Source: CAYLNH01 sp964384625
GTDB taxonomy: Bacteria > Verrucomicrobiota > Lentisphaeria > JABSQK01
Assembly (NCBI GenBank): GCA_964384625.1
Contig: CAYLNH010000006.1
Coordinates: 1-64,000, forward strand
DNA: 64,000 nt
Reading direction: 5' to 3'
Below the pieces are notes generated by a model that saw only the letters and a list, made by a program, of their open reading frames with translations, had not been told where the DNA came from and did not search any database. How positions within the stretch are numbered: position 1 is the first letter of the stretch; each line of letters starts with the position of its first letter. This document shows positions 38,461-46,028 of this stretch, in pieces. A program made the translations under genes and the position numbers.

Positions 38461-38781
38461 TCAGACCGTGATCAGCCGATCCGAATCGCGGACGACCTCG
38501 TAGTGGTCCTTGAGCGTGGACAGCGGGCAGATCTCCGAGCCCTCGGAACTGCGCAGCTTCAGGCAGGTCCCGCAGGCGAGGGCCTCACCGCCCGCGTCAA
38601 GCACCTGTTGTGCCTGTTTCTTCACGTCGAAGGTGGCGTCCTCAATCTGGTCGATATCGACGCCCCGGCCCGACAGGAGAATGCGCACCTCGTCGTCCTG
38701 TTGCAGGCTGTACTGTGCCAGGCGCAGCGCGTTGAACACGGTTTCGGGATCGGTCTGGGTGATAATCATGCCAAGATTCAT
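38461..38781 (-). CDS. DsrE/DsrF-like sulfur-relay protein
   Basis: 106 residues from the ATG at 38781, which has SD AAGGA. The fold signature is GMIITQTDPETVFNALRLAQ, followed by DEVRILLSGRGVD and the Cys-bearing loop LACGTCLKLRSSEGSEICP. DsrE/YchN-type proteins carry persulfide sulfur on a conserved Cys. Here three Cys (ACGTC and IC) are available. The position between a cysteine desulfurase and a methyltransferase, in one operon, suggests it accepts sulfur from the desulfurase. The 5' side overlaps the remnant of an S23-type gene. Confidence 0.85.
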   Translation of the reverse strand: MNLGMIITQTDPETVFNALRLAQYSLQQDDEVRILLSGRGVDIDQIEDATFDVKKQAQQVLDAGGEALACGTCLKLRSSEGSEICPLSTLKDHYEVVRDSDRLITV

Positions 38782-38821
38782 GGGGGAGTTCCTTGAGTTC
38801 TGCGTCGTGAGTTGTGAGTTC

Positions 38822-39022
38822 CCCGCGTGCCTCGTCCGCAACCGTGTACAGACGGTTAAACGTGTCTTGGTCTATGTAGTGCTGGTTCACCGCGACATAG
38901 AGGTCGCTCTGTGCTTCCGTGCACGAACGTTTCGCATATCCACGGAAGCGGATAACTTCCGCGGTGGTTTCCGAATCGAAGCCCTCTGGGTTGGCAAGCA
39001 GACCCTTGAGCATCTCACCCAT
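38822..39022 (-). pseudogene. Remnant of a 23S rRNA-intervening-sequence (S23, four-helix bundle) protein
   Basis: A reading frame that starts at 39022, overlapping the cysteine desulfurase stop, contains RSCTEAQSDLYVAVNQHYID and then QDTFNRLYTVADEARG (38822-38938). This is the C-terminal half of the S23/IVP four-helix-bundle family, which normally has about 120 residues. The N-terminal half is missing, and the frame then runs on out of register through the DsrE gene, so it is a decayed insertion between two operon genes. S23 genes usually sit inside 23S rRNA intervening sequences or stand alone in PVC and related genomes. Confidence 0.6.
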
Positions 39023-40178
39023 GTCGCAGCCTTTCCGCCGTTTCGACGATGACCTCCACCGCCGAGGCGATGTCCTTTTCCGTCGTCATACGACCCGTCG
39101 AGAGACGCAAGGTCCCGCGCGCCCATTCGGTTGGGACGCCCATGGCGGCGAGCACGCCGGATATCGTTACCTGCCCGGCGTGGCAGGCCGAGCCGGCCGA
39201 TGCCGCGACCCGGTCGCGGATCGCGTCCAGCAGTTCGTTCGCCGCCAGATTCTTGATCGCGATGCTGAGCGTGTTCGGGAGTCGTCGCTCGGGATGTCCA
39301 TTCAGCCGGGTCTCGCCGAGGCGCTCGCGTAGTTGTCTGTGCAGCTCGTCCCGCATGGCAAGAAGATGTTGCGCATGTTTGGCGAGTCCGCGGGCGGCAA
39401 CTTCGCAGGCCTTGCCGAGCGCGACGTCAAGAAGCACGTTCTCCGTTCCGGCCCGACGCCCCGATTCATGGCCCGCGCCATGCATGAACGGTTCGATCCG
39501 TACATCTTTACGGACAAAAAGCGCGCCCACGCCCTTCGGCGCATAGACCTTGTGGCCGGCAACCGACAGCAGGTCGACGCCCAGATCGTTCACCCTGACG
39601 GGAATCTTGCCGACCGATTGCGCCGCATCCGTGTGCAGGAGGAGGCCGCGTTCGCGGGTGAACCGGGCAATGTCCTCGATGGCTTGAATCGTGCCGACTT
39701 CGTTGTTCGCATGCATGATCGTGACAAGGATTGTTCGATCCGTGATCGCGCCGCGAACATCGTCCGGGTCCACCCTGCCCGTGCTGTCGACGGGCAGGTA
39801 AGTCACCTCCGCGCCAAGCGTCTCGAGAAAACGGCAGGGGTTGCGCACGGCGGGGTGTTCAATGGACGATGTGACGATGTGATTTCCTTTCTCTCGCAAC
39901 GCGAAAAAGGTGCCCTTGATCGCATGGTTATTCGCTTCCGTGCCGCCGCTCGTGAAGATGACCTCGGCCGGTTCGCATCCCAGCAGTCCGGCCACTTGCC
40001 CGCGGGCGCGTTCGACGGCCTCCTTGGCGGGACGCCCCGCCCAGTGAGGGCTGGACGGATTCCCATAATGATCGACCAGGAACGGGCGGATGGCATCGGC
40101 CACTTCCGGCGCGATCGGCGTACTGGCGTTGTAGTCGAGATAGATGGGATGATCCCGATGTTTCATACTCTCGTTCAT
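39015..40178 (-). CDS. NifS/IscS-type cysteine desulfurase
   Basis: 387 residues from the ATG at 40178 (SD GGAGG). The N-terminus IYLDYNASTPIAPEV is diagnostic. The PLP lysine is Lys210 (SVAGHKVYAPKG), the nucleotide-like cofactor loop is SGGTEANN at 77-84, and the catalytic Cys is Cys332 in AGSACHAGQVTIS, on the long loop of the group I (NifS/IscS) type. It removes sulfur (or selenium) from cysteine as a persulfide. It starts 29 bases after the cystathionine enzyme. There is no IscU or NifU partner here; the DsrE protein downstream is the probable acceptor. The symbol is left open because its role is not Fe-S housekeeping by context. Confidence 0.93.
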   Translation of the reverse strand: MNESMKHRDHPIYLDYNASTPIAPEVADAIRPFLVDHYGNPSSPHWAGRPAKEAVERARGQVAGLLGCEPAEVIFTSGGTEANNHAIKGTFFALREKGNHIVTSSIEHPAVRNPCRFLETLGAEVTYLPVDSTGRVDPDDVRGAITDRTILVTIMHANNEVGTIQAIEDIARFTRERGLLLHTDAAQSVGKIPVRVNDLGVDLLSVAGHKVYAPKGVGALFVRKDVRIEPFMHGAGHESGRRAGTENVLLDVALGKACEVAARGLAKHAQHLLAMRDELHRQLRERLGETRLNGHPERRLPNTLSIAIKNLAANELLDAIRDRVAASAGSACHAGQVTISGVLAAMGVPTEWARGTLRLSTGRMTTEKDIASAVEVIVETAERLRHG

Positions 40179-40207
40179 CTGTTTGCCTCCGTATTGTTGC
40201 CGTTCTA

Positions 40208-41398
40208 TCAATGCATCGCCTGTTCTAAATCGGCCACCAGATCCGCCGCCTCCTCAAGGCCGCAGGAGAGACGGATCATACCATCCTCGATCCCGCGGCG
40301 GGCGCGTTCCTCGGGCGTCATGCCATGATGCGTCGTGGTGATCGGTTGGGTGACCAGGCTCTCGACTCCGCCAAGGCTGGCTGCGATCGTGAATACGCGT
40401 AAACGGTCAACCACCGCGGCGGTCTCGTCGGCATCGCCGTCGAAAACAAAACTGACCATTCCACCAAAGCCTTTCATCTGCCTGCAGGCGATGGCGTGGC
40501 CCGCGAAAGCGGGCAATCCCGGGTAGTTGACGCGCTTGACGCGCGGATGCTGATACAGAAATTCCGCCACCGTTTGCGCAGTCCGGTTCTGGACATTCAC
40601 GCGCACCGCCAGCGTCCGCAGGCTACGAGCCAGCAGAAACGCCACTTCCGGTGCCATCATCTGCCCCAGATTCTTGCGCCACACCCAGATCGGCTGCACA
40701 AGAGCCGCCGGACCGATGACGACACCGCCAGTCAAATCGCTGTGTCCGCCCAGATATTTGGTGGTGCTGTGAATGACCAGATCTGCTCCGAGTTCCAACG
40801 GGTTCTGATTCACCGGAGACGCAAATGTGTTGTCCACCACGGTCAACGCGCCTGCGACCTTCGCCTGTTTGGCAATGGCGGCAATATCGAAGACTTCCAT
40901 ATTCGGATTGGTTGGTGTTTCGAAGAAGACGATGCGTGTTGTATCACGCAGATGGTCTCCCAGAGTGTCGATCTCGCTACCCAATAGAAAGGTCGTCTCA
41001 ATGCCGAGGCTCGGCAGATTCTCGCTCATCAACTCATAGGTTCCGCCATAGACATCGCCAATGCAGATCATATGATCGCCGGCCCGGCATTGCGTCATGA
41101 ATGTGGCGGCCTCGGCCGCCATACCGGAACTAAAAACAAAGGCCAGTTCGCCGTTCTCGAGGTCGGCCAGCTTCCGTTCAACCGCCCGAATAGTGGGGTT
41201 CAAGCCGTACCGTGTATACAGATTGCCCTCGACACGCCCCTCGACCACGTCCAGCAACGCGGCCGTACTTTCGAAGCCGAACGTGGAATGGTTATACAGC
41301 GGAATGTGAATGCCGCCTTGCGCGTCCAGCTTCTCGCCGGCATGAACGCAGCGTGTGGATAGCCCGGGCGTCGTCAATGTGGAAGAGGTTTTCGTCAT
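40208..41398 (-). CDS. Cystathionine gamma-lyase/synthase family PLP enzyme
   Basis: 396 residues, a normal length. The Cys/Met-metabolism signature DLVIHSTTKYLGGHSDLTGG carries the PLP lysine (Lys214). RYGLNPT and SSGMAAEA are the other family landmarks. Members may act as cystathionine gamma-lyase, beta-lyase, gamma-synthase or methionine gamma-lyase, and sequence by eye does not decide. With a nucleoside phosphorylase upstream and a cysteine desulfurase downstream, reverse trans-sulfuration (methionine to cysteine and on to persulfide) is the best-fitting role. SD AAGGAG precedes the ATG. Confidence 0.92.
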   Translation of the reverse strand: MTKTSSTLTTPGLSTRCVHAGEKLDAQGGIHIPLYNHSTFGFESTAALLDVVEGRVEGNLYTRYGLNPTIRAVERKLADLENGELAFVFSSGMAAEAATFMTQCRAGDHMICIGDVYGGTYELMSENLPSLGIETTFLLGSEIDTLGDHLRDTTRIVFFETPTNPNMEVFDIAAIAKQAKVAGALTVVDNTFASPVNQNPLELGADLVIHSTTKYLGGHSDLTGGVVIGPAALVQPIWVWRKNLGQMMAPEVAFLLARSLRTLAVRVNVQNRTAQTVAEFLYQHPRVKRVNYPGLPAFAGHAIACRQMKGFGGMVSFVFDGDADETAAVVDRLRVFTIAASLGGVESLVTQPITTTHHGMTPEERARRGIEDGMIRLSCGLEEAADLVADLEQAMH

Positions 41399-41482
41399 GG
41401 TTTTTCGCTCCTTGGTTTTTTGTTTTCTTCCGATGCTGTAGATCCGAGATGGGTTTCTCGGGCATGCCGCTCTCGCGCGTCT

Positions 41483-42262
41483 TTATGGTTGTTTCCTCCA
41501 TGTCTGGATGACGCGTCCGAGCAGATCGACCAGCGCCTTGTTGCCATTAGCCTCACCCTTCTCGAAATCGTTCTCGACGGTGGCCATGCGGTTGGTGACG
41601 TGGGCGAAGCAAATGATTGGATATGCCTTCGCTTCGGCGAGGGCGTAGAGTGCAGCCGCTTCCATCTCGACTGCCAGCAGTCCCTCCGCGCGGGCGAACG
41701 CTATCGCGTCCTCGGTTTCCCGGAACGGCGCATCGGTCGTCCACGAGCCGCCCCGGATGACCGGCGGTTCGCCGGTGGTCAGGTCATCACACGAGGCCAG
41801 CATCTGCGGCGAAGCATGCGCATACGGAGTTGGCGGCAGATAATGGTGGCTGGTCCCTTCGTCGCGCAAGGCGCGGTCGATCAGCACGAAATAGGGTGGC
41901 TCCCCGGCAGGAACAAGCTGTCCGGCGGAGGTGATGCTGACCAGCAACCGGCAGCCCGAAGTAAACAGCTCCTCGGCGACCAGCACGGCGAACGGCGCCC
42001 CGACCGCACAGCCGATGACGCCAACGGTTGCCGTTGGCGTGGCGAGTTCCTGCATCTCGGTATGGTAGCAGGCCCAGTGTGGATTCAGGCGGGCTCCAGC
42101 CTTTTTCAGCTCGCGCGAGAGATCGCCGTCCGGATCCAAAAGACAAACCTCGGGGACTGCCCCAGCCGGTATCGCTTTCTGTCGCCGTGCTTCCCGGAGA
42201 AGCCCGTCAACGGTAAAAACGGAAGGACGGTCAGGGTATTTGTGCGCCAACAGCGGAATCAT
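41483..42262 (-). CDS. Nucleoside phosphorylase/MTA-SAH nucleosidase family enzyme
   Basis: 259 residues. The PNP/UDP phosphorylase fold is shown by ELFTSGCRLLVSITSAG and by AVEMEAAALYALAEAK, with the substrate Glu pair. GSWTTDAPFRET is the uridine-phosphorylase-type loop. It could act on uridine, 5'-methylthioadenosine or S-adenosylhomocysteine; the neighbouring methionine/cysteine enzymes favour the last two. Its start codon overlaps the ArsR stop by 4 bases, so it is the second gene of the operon. Cytoplasmic. Confidence 0.85.
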   Translation of the reverse strand: MIPLLAHKYPDRPSVFTVDGLLREARRQKAIPAGAVPEVCLLDPDGDLSRELKKAGARLNPHWACYHTEMQELATPTATVGVIGCAVGAPFAVLVAEELFTSGCRLLVSITSAGQLVPAGEPPYFVLIDRALRDEGTSHHYLPPTPYAHASPQMLASCDDLTTGEPPVIRGGSWTTDAPFRETEDAIAFARAEGLLAVEMEAAALYALAEAKAYPIICFAHVTNRMATVENDFEKGEANGNKALVDLLGRVIQTWRKQP

Positions 42263-42669
42263 GATTGCTCACCTTTGGCCGGATCTGTGCAGGTTGAATC
42301 GCAAGCCATGTTTCGGCGCAACTCCGTGCCTTCCCGTCGCAGACGTTCTCCCGCAGCACGACGGACCGCGGCCGGCGTCTGCTCGATAACCGGATAATCA
42401 CGGCCGAGCAAACGCAACAGGTCACGCACCAGCCCGGGACGGAGGAGGTAGTAACAGCGCACATTGCCGTGTTCGTGACACGTCACCAGCTGCACCCGCC
42501 GGAGAATGGCCAGGTGCTGCGAGACATTCGCCTGCCGAACATCCAACAGCTCCTGAATGTCGCTGACACATTTCGGACCGCCGACCAATTTCTCCAGTAA
42601 GGCCAGACGGACTGGGTGCCCCAAAGTCTTCAGCAGTTGCGCGCCGGTGCTAAAATCAATGGCATCCAT
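42259..42669 (-). CDS. ArsR-family repressor of the sulfur operon
   Basis: 136 residues from the ATG at 42669, which has SD GGAGG. The winged HTH reads LGHPVRLALLEKLVGGPKCV, SDIQELLDVRQANVSQHL and AILRRVQLVTCHEHGNVRCY. Cys lies in the positions used by metal- or redox-sensing ArsR proteins (CVSDI, CHEHGNVRC), plus a C-terminal CDSTC. It is the first gene of the operon and likely its autorepressor. ArsR-type SahR proteins are known to sense S-adenosylhomocysteine and control SAM-cycle genes; whether this one senses SAH, sulfide or a metal is open. Confidence 0.9.
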   Translation of the reverse strand: MDAIDFSTGAQLLKTLGHPVRLALLEKLVGGPKCVSDIQELLDVRQANVSQHLAILRRVQLVTCHEHGNVRCYYLLRPGLVRDLLRLLGRDYPVIEQTPAAVRRAAGERLRREGTELRRNMACDSTCTDPAKGEQS

Positions 42670-42718
42670 CGCTCGTCCTCCACAAGATAAAAGTTCTCGA
42701 ATATTCAAAAAACCGCAT

Positions 42719-42746
42719 ACTATAGTGGGCGTTTGCAACATGTCAA
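42719..42746 (-). promoter_or_regulatory. Sigma70-type promoter of the ArsR sulfur operon
   Basis: On the minus strand, TTGACA (42741-42746) is followed after 16 bases by TATAGT (42719-42724), 50 bases before the arsR start. A perfect 8-bp palindrome, GAATATTC, at 42699-42706 just downstream of the expected transcription start is a possible ArsR binding site. Confidence 0.75.
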
Positions 42747-42870
42747 CCAAGAGCCCGTACGACAGCACGTATTCGTCACGTCCGCCATGCTTTGCATGCC
42801 GAAGGAGCCGGGGAGGCTGATTCGGCCCGCTTGTTTGCCGGCTTGGACCGTTTTTTTTGTAGAGTGCGGG

Positions 42871-42898
42871 TTGACAAGATATCAGGAGCGGATAAGTT
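42871..42898 (+). promoter_or_regulatory. Promoter of the DtxR-like regulator
   Basis: TTGACA (42871-42876), 16-base spacer, weak -10 TAAGTT (42893-42898). The -10 overlaps the GTTAG palindrome, so autoregulation by occlusion is expected. Confidence 0.55.
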
Positions 42899-42911
42899 AG
42901 GCGCATCTAAC
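42896..42911. promoter_or_regulatory. Metal-box operator 1 (GTTAG-N6-CTAAC)
   Basis: GTTAGGCGCATCTAAC, 42 bases before the DtxR-like start. It contains TTAG...CTAA half-sites like those bound by DtxR/IdeR proteins, and the same spacing occurs twice before exbB. Confidence 0.82.
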
Positions 42912-42952
42912 ACGCTTTGCTGTCGGCAACGTAAAAGAGAGCATCTGGAGCC

Positions 42953-43441
42953 ATGACAAATTTGAGCGCGAATATGGAGGACTACCTGGAAGCGGTATTG
43001 GTATGCAGCGCTGACGAAGGACATGCGCACACGAAAGAGATCGCTGAGTCCCTGAATGTCCGCATGGCCTCGGTGACGTCCGCCATACAAACGCTTGCCA
43101 CTCAGGGATTGGTCCACTATGAGCGCTACGGTCCGGTCACCTTGACAACACGCGGCGAAAAGCTGGCGCAATCCCTGTTTGATCGTCACCAGGTTTTGAA
43201 ACGGTATATGCGGGACATGTTGGGACTGAGTGAAGCCGTTGCCGACGCCAATGCGTGCCGTATGGAGCACGTCATGGACCCGGAAGTGGTAAAACGAATT
43301 GCGACCCATCTGGATTTTGTCCTGAGCTGTCCGGTGCACGCCTGTGTCTGGCAGGCGGGTCGGCAGAGTTTCTGTTCGGAATGCGACGATCCGTCGGAAT
43401 GCAAGAAACAATCGGCGTCGCTGCCGGCGCCGCGCGGATAA
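42953..43441 (+). CDS. DtxR/MntR-family metal-dependent repressor
   Basis: 162 residues. The N-terminal winged HTH (MEDYLEAVLVCSADEGHAHT, then KEIAESLNVRMASVTSAI) and the dimerisation/metal region (VTLTTRGEKLAQSLFDRH, then GLSEAVADANACRMEHVM) are typical of DtxR/MntR proteins that bind Fe2+ or Mn2+. There is no SH3-like FeoA domain. The C-terminus instead has six Cys (SCPVHACVWQ, FCSECDDPSEC), possibly a second metal site. Three palindromes of the DtxR half-site type flank it and precede exbB, so it probably controls itself and the TonB cluster. SD TGGAG precedes the ATG. Confidence 0.92.
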   Translation: MTNLSANMEDYLEAVLVCSADEGHAHTKEIAESLNVRMASVTSAIQTLATQGLVHYERYGPVTLTTRGEKLAQSLFDRHQVLKRYMRDMLGLSEAVADANACRMEHVMDPEVVKRIATHLDFVLSCPVHACVWQAGRQSFCSECDDPSECKKQSASLPAPRG

Positions 43442-43469
43442 CAGTCCGCTGAATTTTTTTACCCCAGGA

Positions 43470-43485
43470 GTTAGTCTCATCTAAC
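43470..43485. promoter_or_regulatory. Metal-box operator 2 (GTTAG-N6-CTAAC)
   Basis: GTTAGTCTCATCTAAC, in the 127-base gap between the repressor gene and exbB. Perfect GTTAG/CTAAC arms. Confidence 0.82.
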
Positions 43486-43517
43486 ACAGTGAATTGGCAC
43501 TGTTTTTTACATAGCAA

Positions 43518-43533
43518 GTTAGACTCGCCTAAC
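43518..43533. promoter_or_regulatory. Metal-box operator 3 (GTTAG-N6-CTAAC)
   Basis: GTTAGACTCGCCTAAC, 48 bases after operator 2 and 35 bases before the exbB start. The pair is spaced by several helical turns, suitable for two dimers covering the promoter. Confidence 0.82.
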
Positions 43534-43568
43534 ATTTGATGCGAGCTTTTCGGTGGAAGGATTTGATC

Positions 43569-44141
43569 ATGACAATTGCTGAACTGACGGCTCAGGCCGG
43601 CCCGGTGGGCTGGATTCTGATCGGGATATCCTTTGTCGCTGCGGCTCTCGCCAGCGGCAAGGCGTTGCAGATAATCTATTGGCGCTGGCGTGGATCGGCC
43701 TGGACGCAGCATCCGGTCGCCTGCTTACGTGCCGCAGTACTTGCGGCGGAACTCGACACTGCCTCTGCGGCTCGTCGCGACGAACGCATTCACGCCGAGT
43801 TTCATCGTCAGATGCATCGAGTTGAATGGGGAACAGGTGCGCTTGCCGGGATCGCACAGCTAAGCCCGTTGATCGGTCTTCTCGGCACAGTTCTCGGCAT
43901 GATCCTGGCATTCTCACAATTGGAGACCGCCGGCGGTCGTCCGGACCCCGCGGTTTTGGCCGGCGGCATCTGGCAGGCGTTACTGACTACGGCGATGGGG
44001 CTGGCGGTCGCTATCCCAAGCCGGGCTGTGGTGTACGCGCTGGACGCAGAGGCGAATCGGCTTGCGCACGATTTGCGTGATGCCGCATGCGTGATGGAAG
44101 CCAACGATCAGGGGCATGAACCCGGGAAGGAGCGACGATGA
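43569..44141 (+). CDS. exbB: ExbB/TolQ-type proton channel subunit
   Basis: 190 residues from the ATG at 43569 (SD GGAAGG). Membrane segments lie at about 12-32, 95-117 and 135-160. The family signature reads LSPLIGLLGTVLGMI, then GGIWQALLTTAMGLAVAIPS. ExbB forms the pentameric motor that uses the proton gradient to energise TonB. It is the first gene of a tight cluster (exbD overlaps by 4 bases, tonB by 1), preceded by two metal-box palindromes, so its expression is probably metal-repressed. Confidence 0.94.
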   Translation: MTIAELTAQAGPVGWILIGISFVAAALASGKALQIIYWRWRGSAWTQHPVACLRAAVLAAELDTASAARRDERIHAEFHRQMHRVEWGTGALAGIAQLSPLIGLLGTVLGMILAFSQLETAGGRPDPAVLAGGIWQALLTTAMGLAVAIPSRAVVYALDAEANRLAHDLRDAACVMEANDQGHEPGKERR

Positions 44142-44545
44142 GCATCCCTTTGGACCGCATTCGCCGACGCGACATGGAGCTCGACATGGCGCCATTAATC
44201 GACATCGTCTTTCTGCTGTTGGTTTTCTACATGCTCACCAGCAGCTTTGCTGTGCCTTCGGCGTTGGATCTGACCCTGCCGGAGGGCGGTGCGCCGTCAT
44301 CGGAGACGCCCAAGGCGCTGGCCATCAGTGTGGATCGACACGGCGTTCTGCGCGTCGACGGAGACGAGGCGGAGTGGGATAGTTTGTCAAGCACGGTTCG
44401 CGCTCGCCTGGCAGACAACGCCGATTTGCGAGTACGCATTGAAATACACAGGGGCCTCGCAGTGGCACGCATGGTAGACCTGCTGGAGGTGCTCCGGTCT
44501 GCCGGTGTGACAAATCTGGATATCGCAACCGAGGAATCCCGCTGA
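44138..44545 (+). CDS. exbD: ExbD/TolR-type motor subunit
   Basis: 135 residues. One membrane span with the essential Asp is seen in MAPLIDIVFLLLVFYMLT (about 17-36), followed by a periplasmic domain with ALAISVDRHGVLRVDG. ExbD works with ExbB to energise TonB. Overlaps exbB and tonB, so it is translationally coupled. Confidence 0.94.
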   Translation: MSIPLDRIRRRDMELDMAPLIDIVFLLLVFYMLTSSFAVPSALDLTLPEGGAPSSETPKALAISVDRHGVLRVDGDEAEWDSLSSTVRARLADNADLRVRIEIHRGLAVARMVDLLEVLRSAGVTNLDIATEESR

Positions 44546-45415
44546 TGCACGTAGATAAATTTATTTTTGCAATCGGACTTGTCTGCTCGCTGCTGGTGCA
44601 TGGCGTGGTCTATGTGGGGCTTGCTCAATGGCGCCCGACTCCCGTTGAAGGTCATCGTGACGTGGATGTGGTTAGGGTGAACCTGGCTTCTTTAAAGACA
44701 CGTGGTTCGCAACCGGCGCCTGACCCACAACCGGCACCTGAGCCGCAACCGGCACCTGAGCCGCAACCGGCACCTGAGCCGCAACCGGCACCTGAGCCGC
44801 NNNNNNNNNNNNNNNNNNNNNNNNNNNNNNNNNNNNNNNNNNNNNNNNNNNNNNNNNNNNNNNNNNNNNNNNNNNNNNNNNNNNNNNNNNNNNNNNNNNN
44901 AACCGGTGCCCGTGCCGCAACCGGTGCCCGTGCCGCAACCGGTGCCCGTGCCGCAACCGGCACCTGAGCCGCAACCGGTGCCCGTGCCAACGCCAGTGCC
45001 TGAACCGGCAGCCGCTCCCACCCCTAAGCGCACAGTCAAATCCAGGCACCAATCACAACCAAAACCGGAACCCTTGCAGGCAACGTCGGCCGCTGCACCA
45101 TGGGATTCAGACCAACCGAAACAGTCGGGCTCAAAAGGTGATATGCTCGACTATCGCGCCCTCGTCAAGATGCGTTTGAGTGAAGCCAAAACTTATCCCT
45201 ATCGTGCCCGCCGCCTGCGACGCGAGGGGACGGTAACCCTGCAATTTCTGATCGACGCTCACGGTCGCACCGGCCAGGTCAAGCTGGTAACGAGCAGCGG
45301 CACACAACTCCTGGACAATGCGGCGATACAATTGGTCAAAGCGATCCCCGACTTGCCGACGCCACCGGTCAGCCCATTCGATATGACCGTCAGTTTTCGG
45401 TATGAACTTGAATAA
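44545..45415 (+). CDS. tonB: TonB protein with long PAPEPQ linker (contains assembly gap)
   Basis: Starts at an ATG overlapping the exbD stop. One membrane anchor (FIFAIGLVCSLLVHGVVYVG) is followed by a PAPEPQ/PVPVPQ hexapeptide linker encoded by 18-bp units. The C-terminal TonB domain (about the last 85 residues) contains YPYRARRLRREGTVTLQFLI and ends VTSSGTQLLDNAAIQL..RYELE. The 100-N gap makes the two halves fall in different frames. The flanks join exactly at a unit boundary, so any real length of 18n restores one frame. TonB carries energy from ExbBD to the receptor encoded two genes downstream. Confidence 0.9.
44801..44900. other. Assembly gap (100 N) in the tonB linker repeat
   Basis: 100 N between GAGCCGC and AACCGGTGC. 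The flanks rebuild the 18-bp unit with a gap of 18n bases, which also restores the tonB reading frame; 100 does not. Confidence 0.97.
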
Positions 45416-45462
45416 ATCGAGTGACAAAACAGAACCCAAAACCCCAAAAAAGAGGCAGCCTG

Positions 45463-46028
45463 ATGAAACACGAGCACAAGAAACACGAGCACAAGAAACA
45501 CGAGCACAAGAAACACGAGNNNNNNNNNNNNNNNNNNNNNNNNNNNNNNNNNNNNNNNNNNNNNNNNNNNNNNNNNNNNNNNNNNNNNNNNNNNNNNNNN
45601 NNNNNNNNNNNNNNNNNNNGAAACACGAGCACAAGAAACACGAGCACAAGAAACACGAGCACAAGAAACACGAGCACAAGAAACACGAGCACAAGAAACA
45701 CGAGCACAAGAAACACGAGGAACAGGTGTCTCTAGACGACGCGGTTGCGGTGTTGGAGGACGTTATTTCCGGGCTGCGCACCGGCAACCTTGCATTAACA
45801 GAAGATGGCGACGAAGAGCCGACGATCATTTCCGTTCCCGAAACGGTATCCCTCAAACTCAAGACAAAGGCAGACCACCACGGCGGCAGGTTGTCCATCA
45901 AACTGCGATGGTTAACGCCGGAAAGCGAGGAAGACGGTCCGGCCGATTCGAAGGCGGCAGATGAACAAGACATCGCACAAGATGGACTGGAACCCGCAGA
46001 CAACGATCCCGCGCAAGGAGAATTATAA
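45463..46028 (+). CDS. His-rich (KHEHK)n amphi-Trp domain protein (contains assembly gap)
   Basis: The ATG at 45463 begins MKHEHKKHEHKKHEHKKHE, a pentapeptide KHEHK repeated by 15-bp units on both sides of a 100-N gap; a gap of 5+15n bases restores one frame through the stop at 46028. After the repeat come EEQVSLDDAVAVLEDVISGL, RTGNLALTED and ISVPETVSLKLKTKADHH, ending LSIKLRWLTPE, which is the amphi-Trp fold, a small domain of unknown role. The remaining ~35 residues are acidic. A repeated His/Glu/Lys segment is expected to bind soft or borderline metals. It is flanked by tonB and the receptor gene, whose ATG overlaps its stop by 1 base. I know no described gene with this pairing. Confidence 0.82.
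45520..45619. other. Assembly gap (100 N) in the KHEHK repeat
   Basis: 100 N inside the 15-bp AAACACGAGCACAAG array. Unit phase of the flanks requires a true length of 5+15n. The length of the His-rich tract is therefore unknown. Confidence 0.97.
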
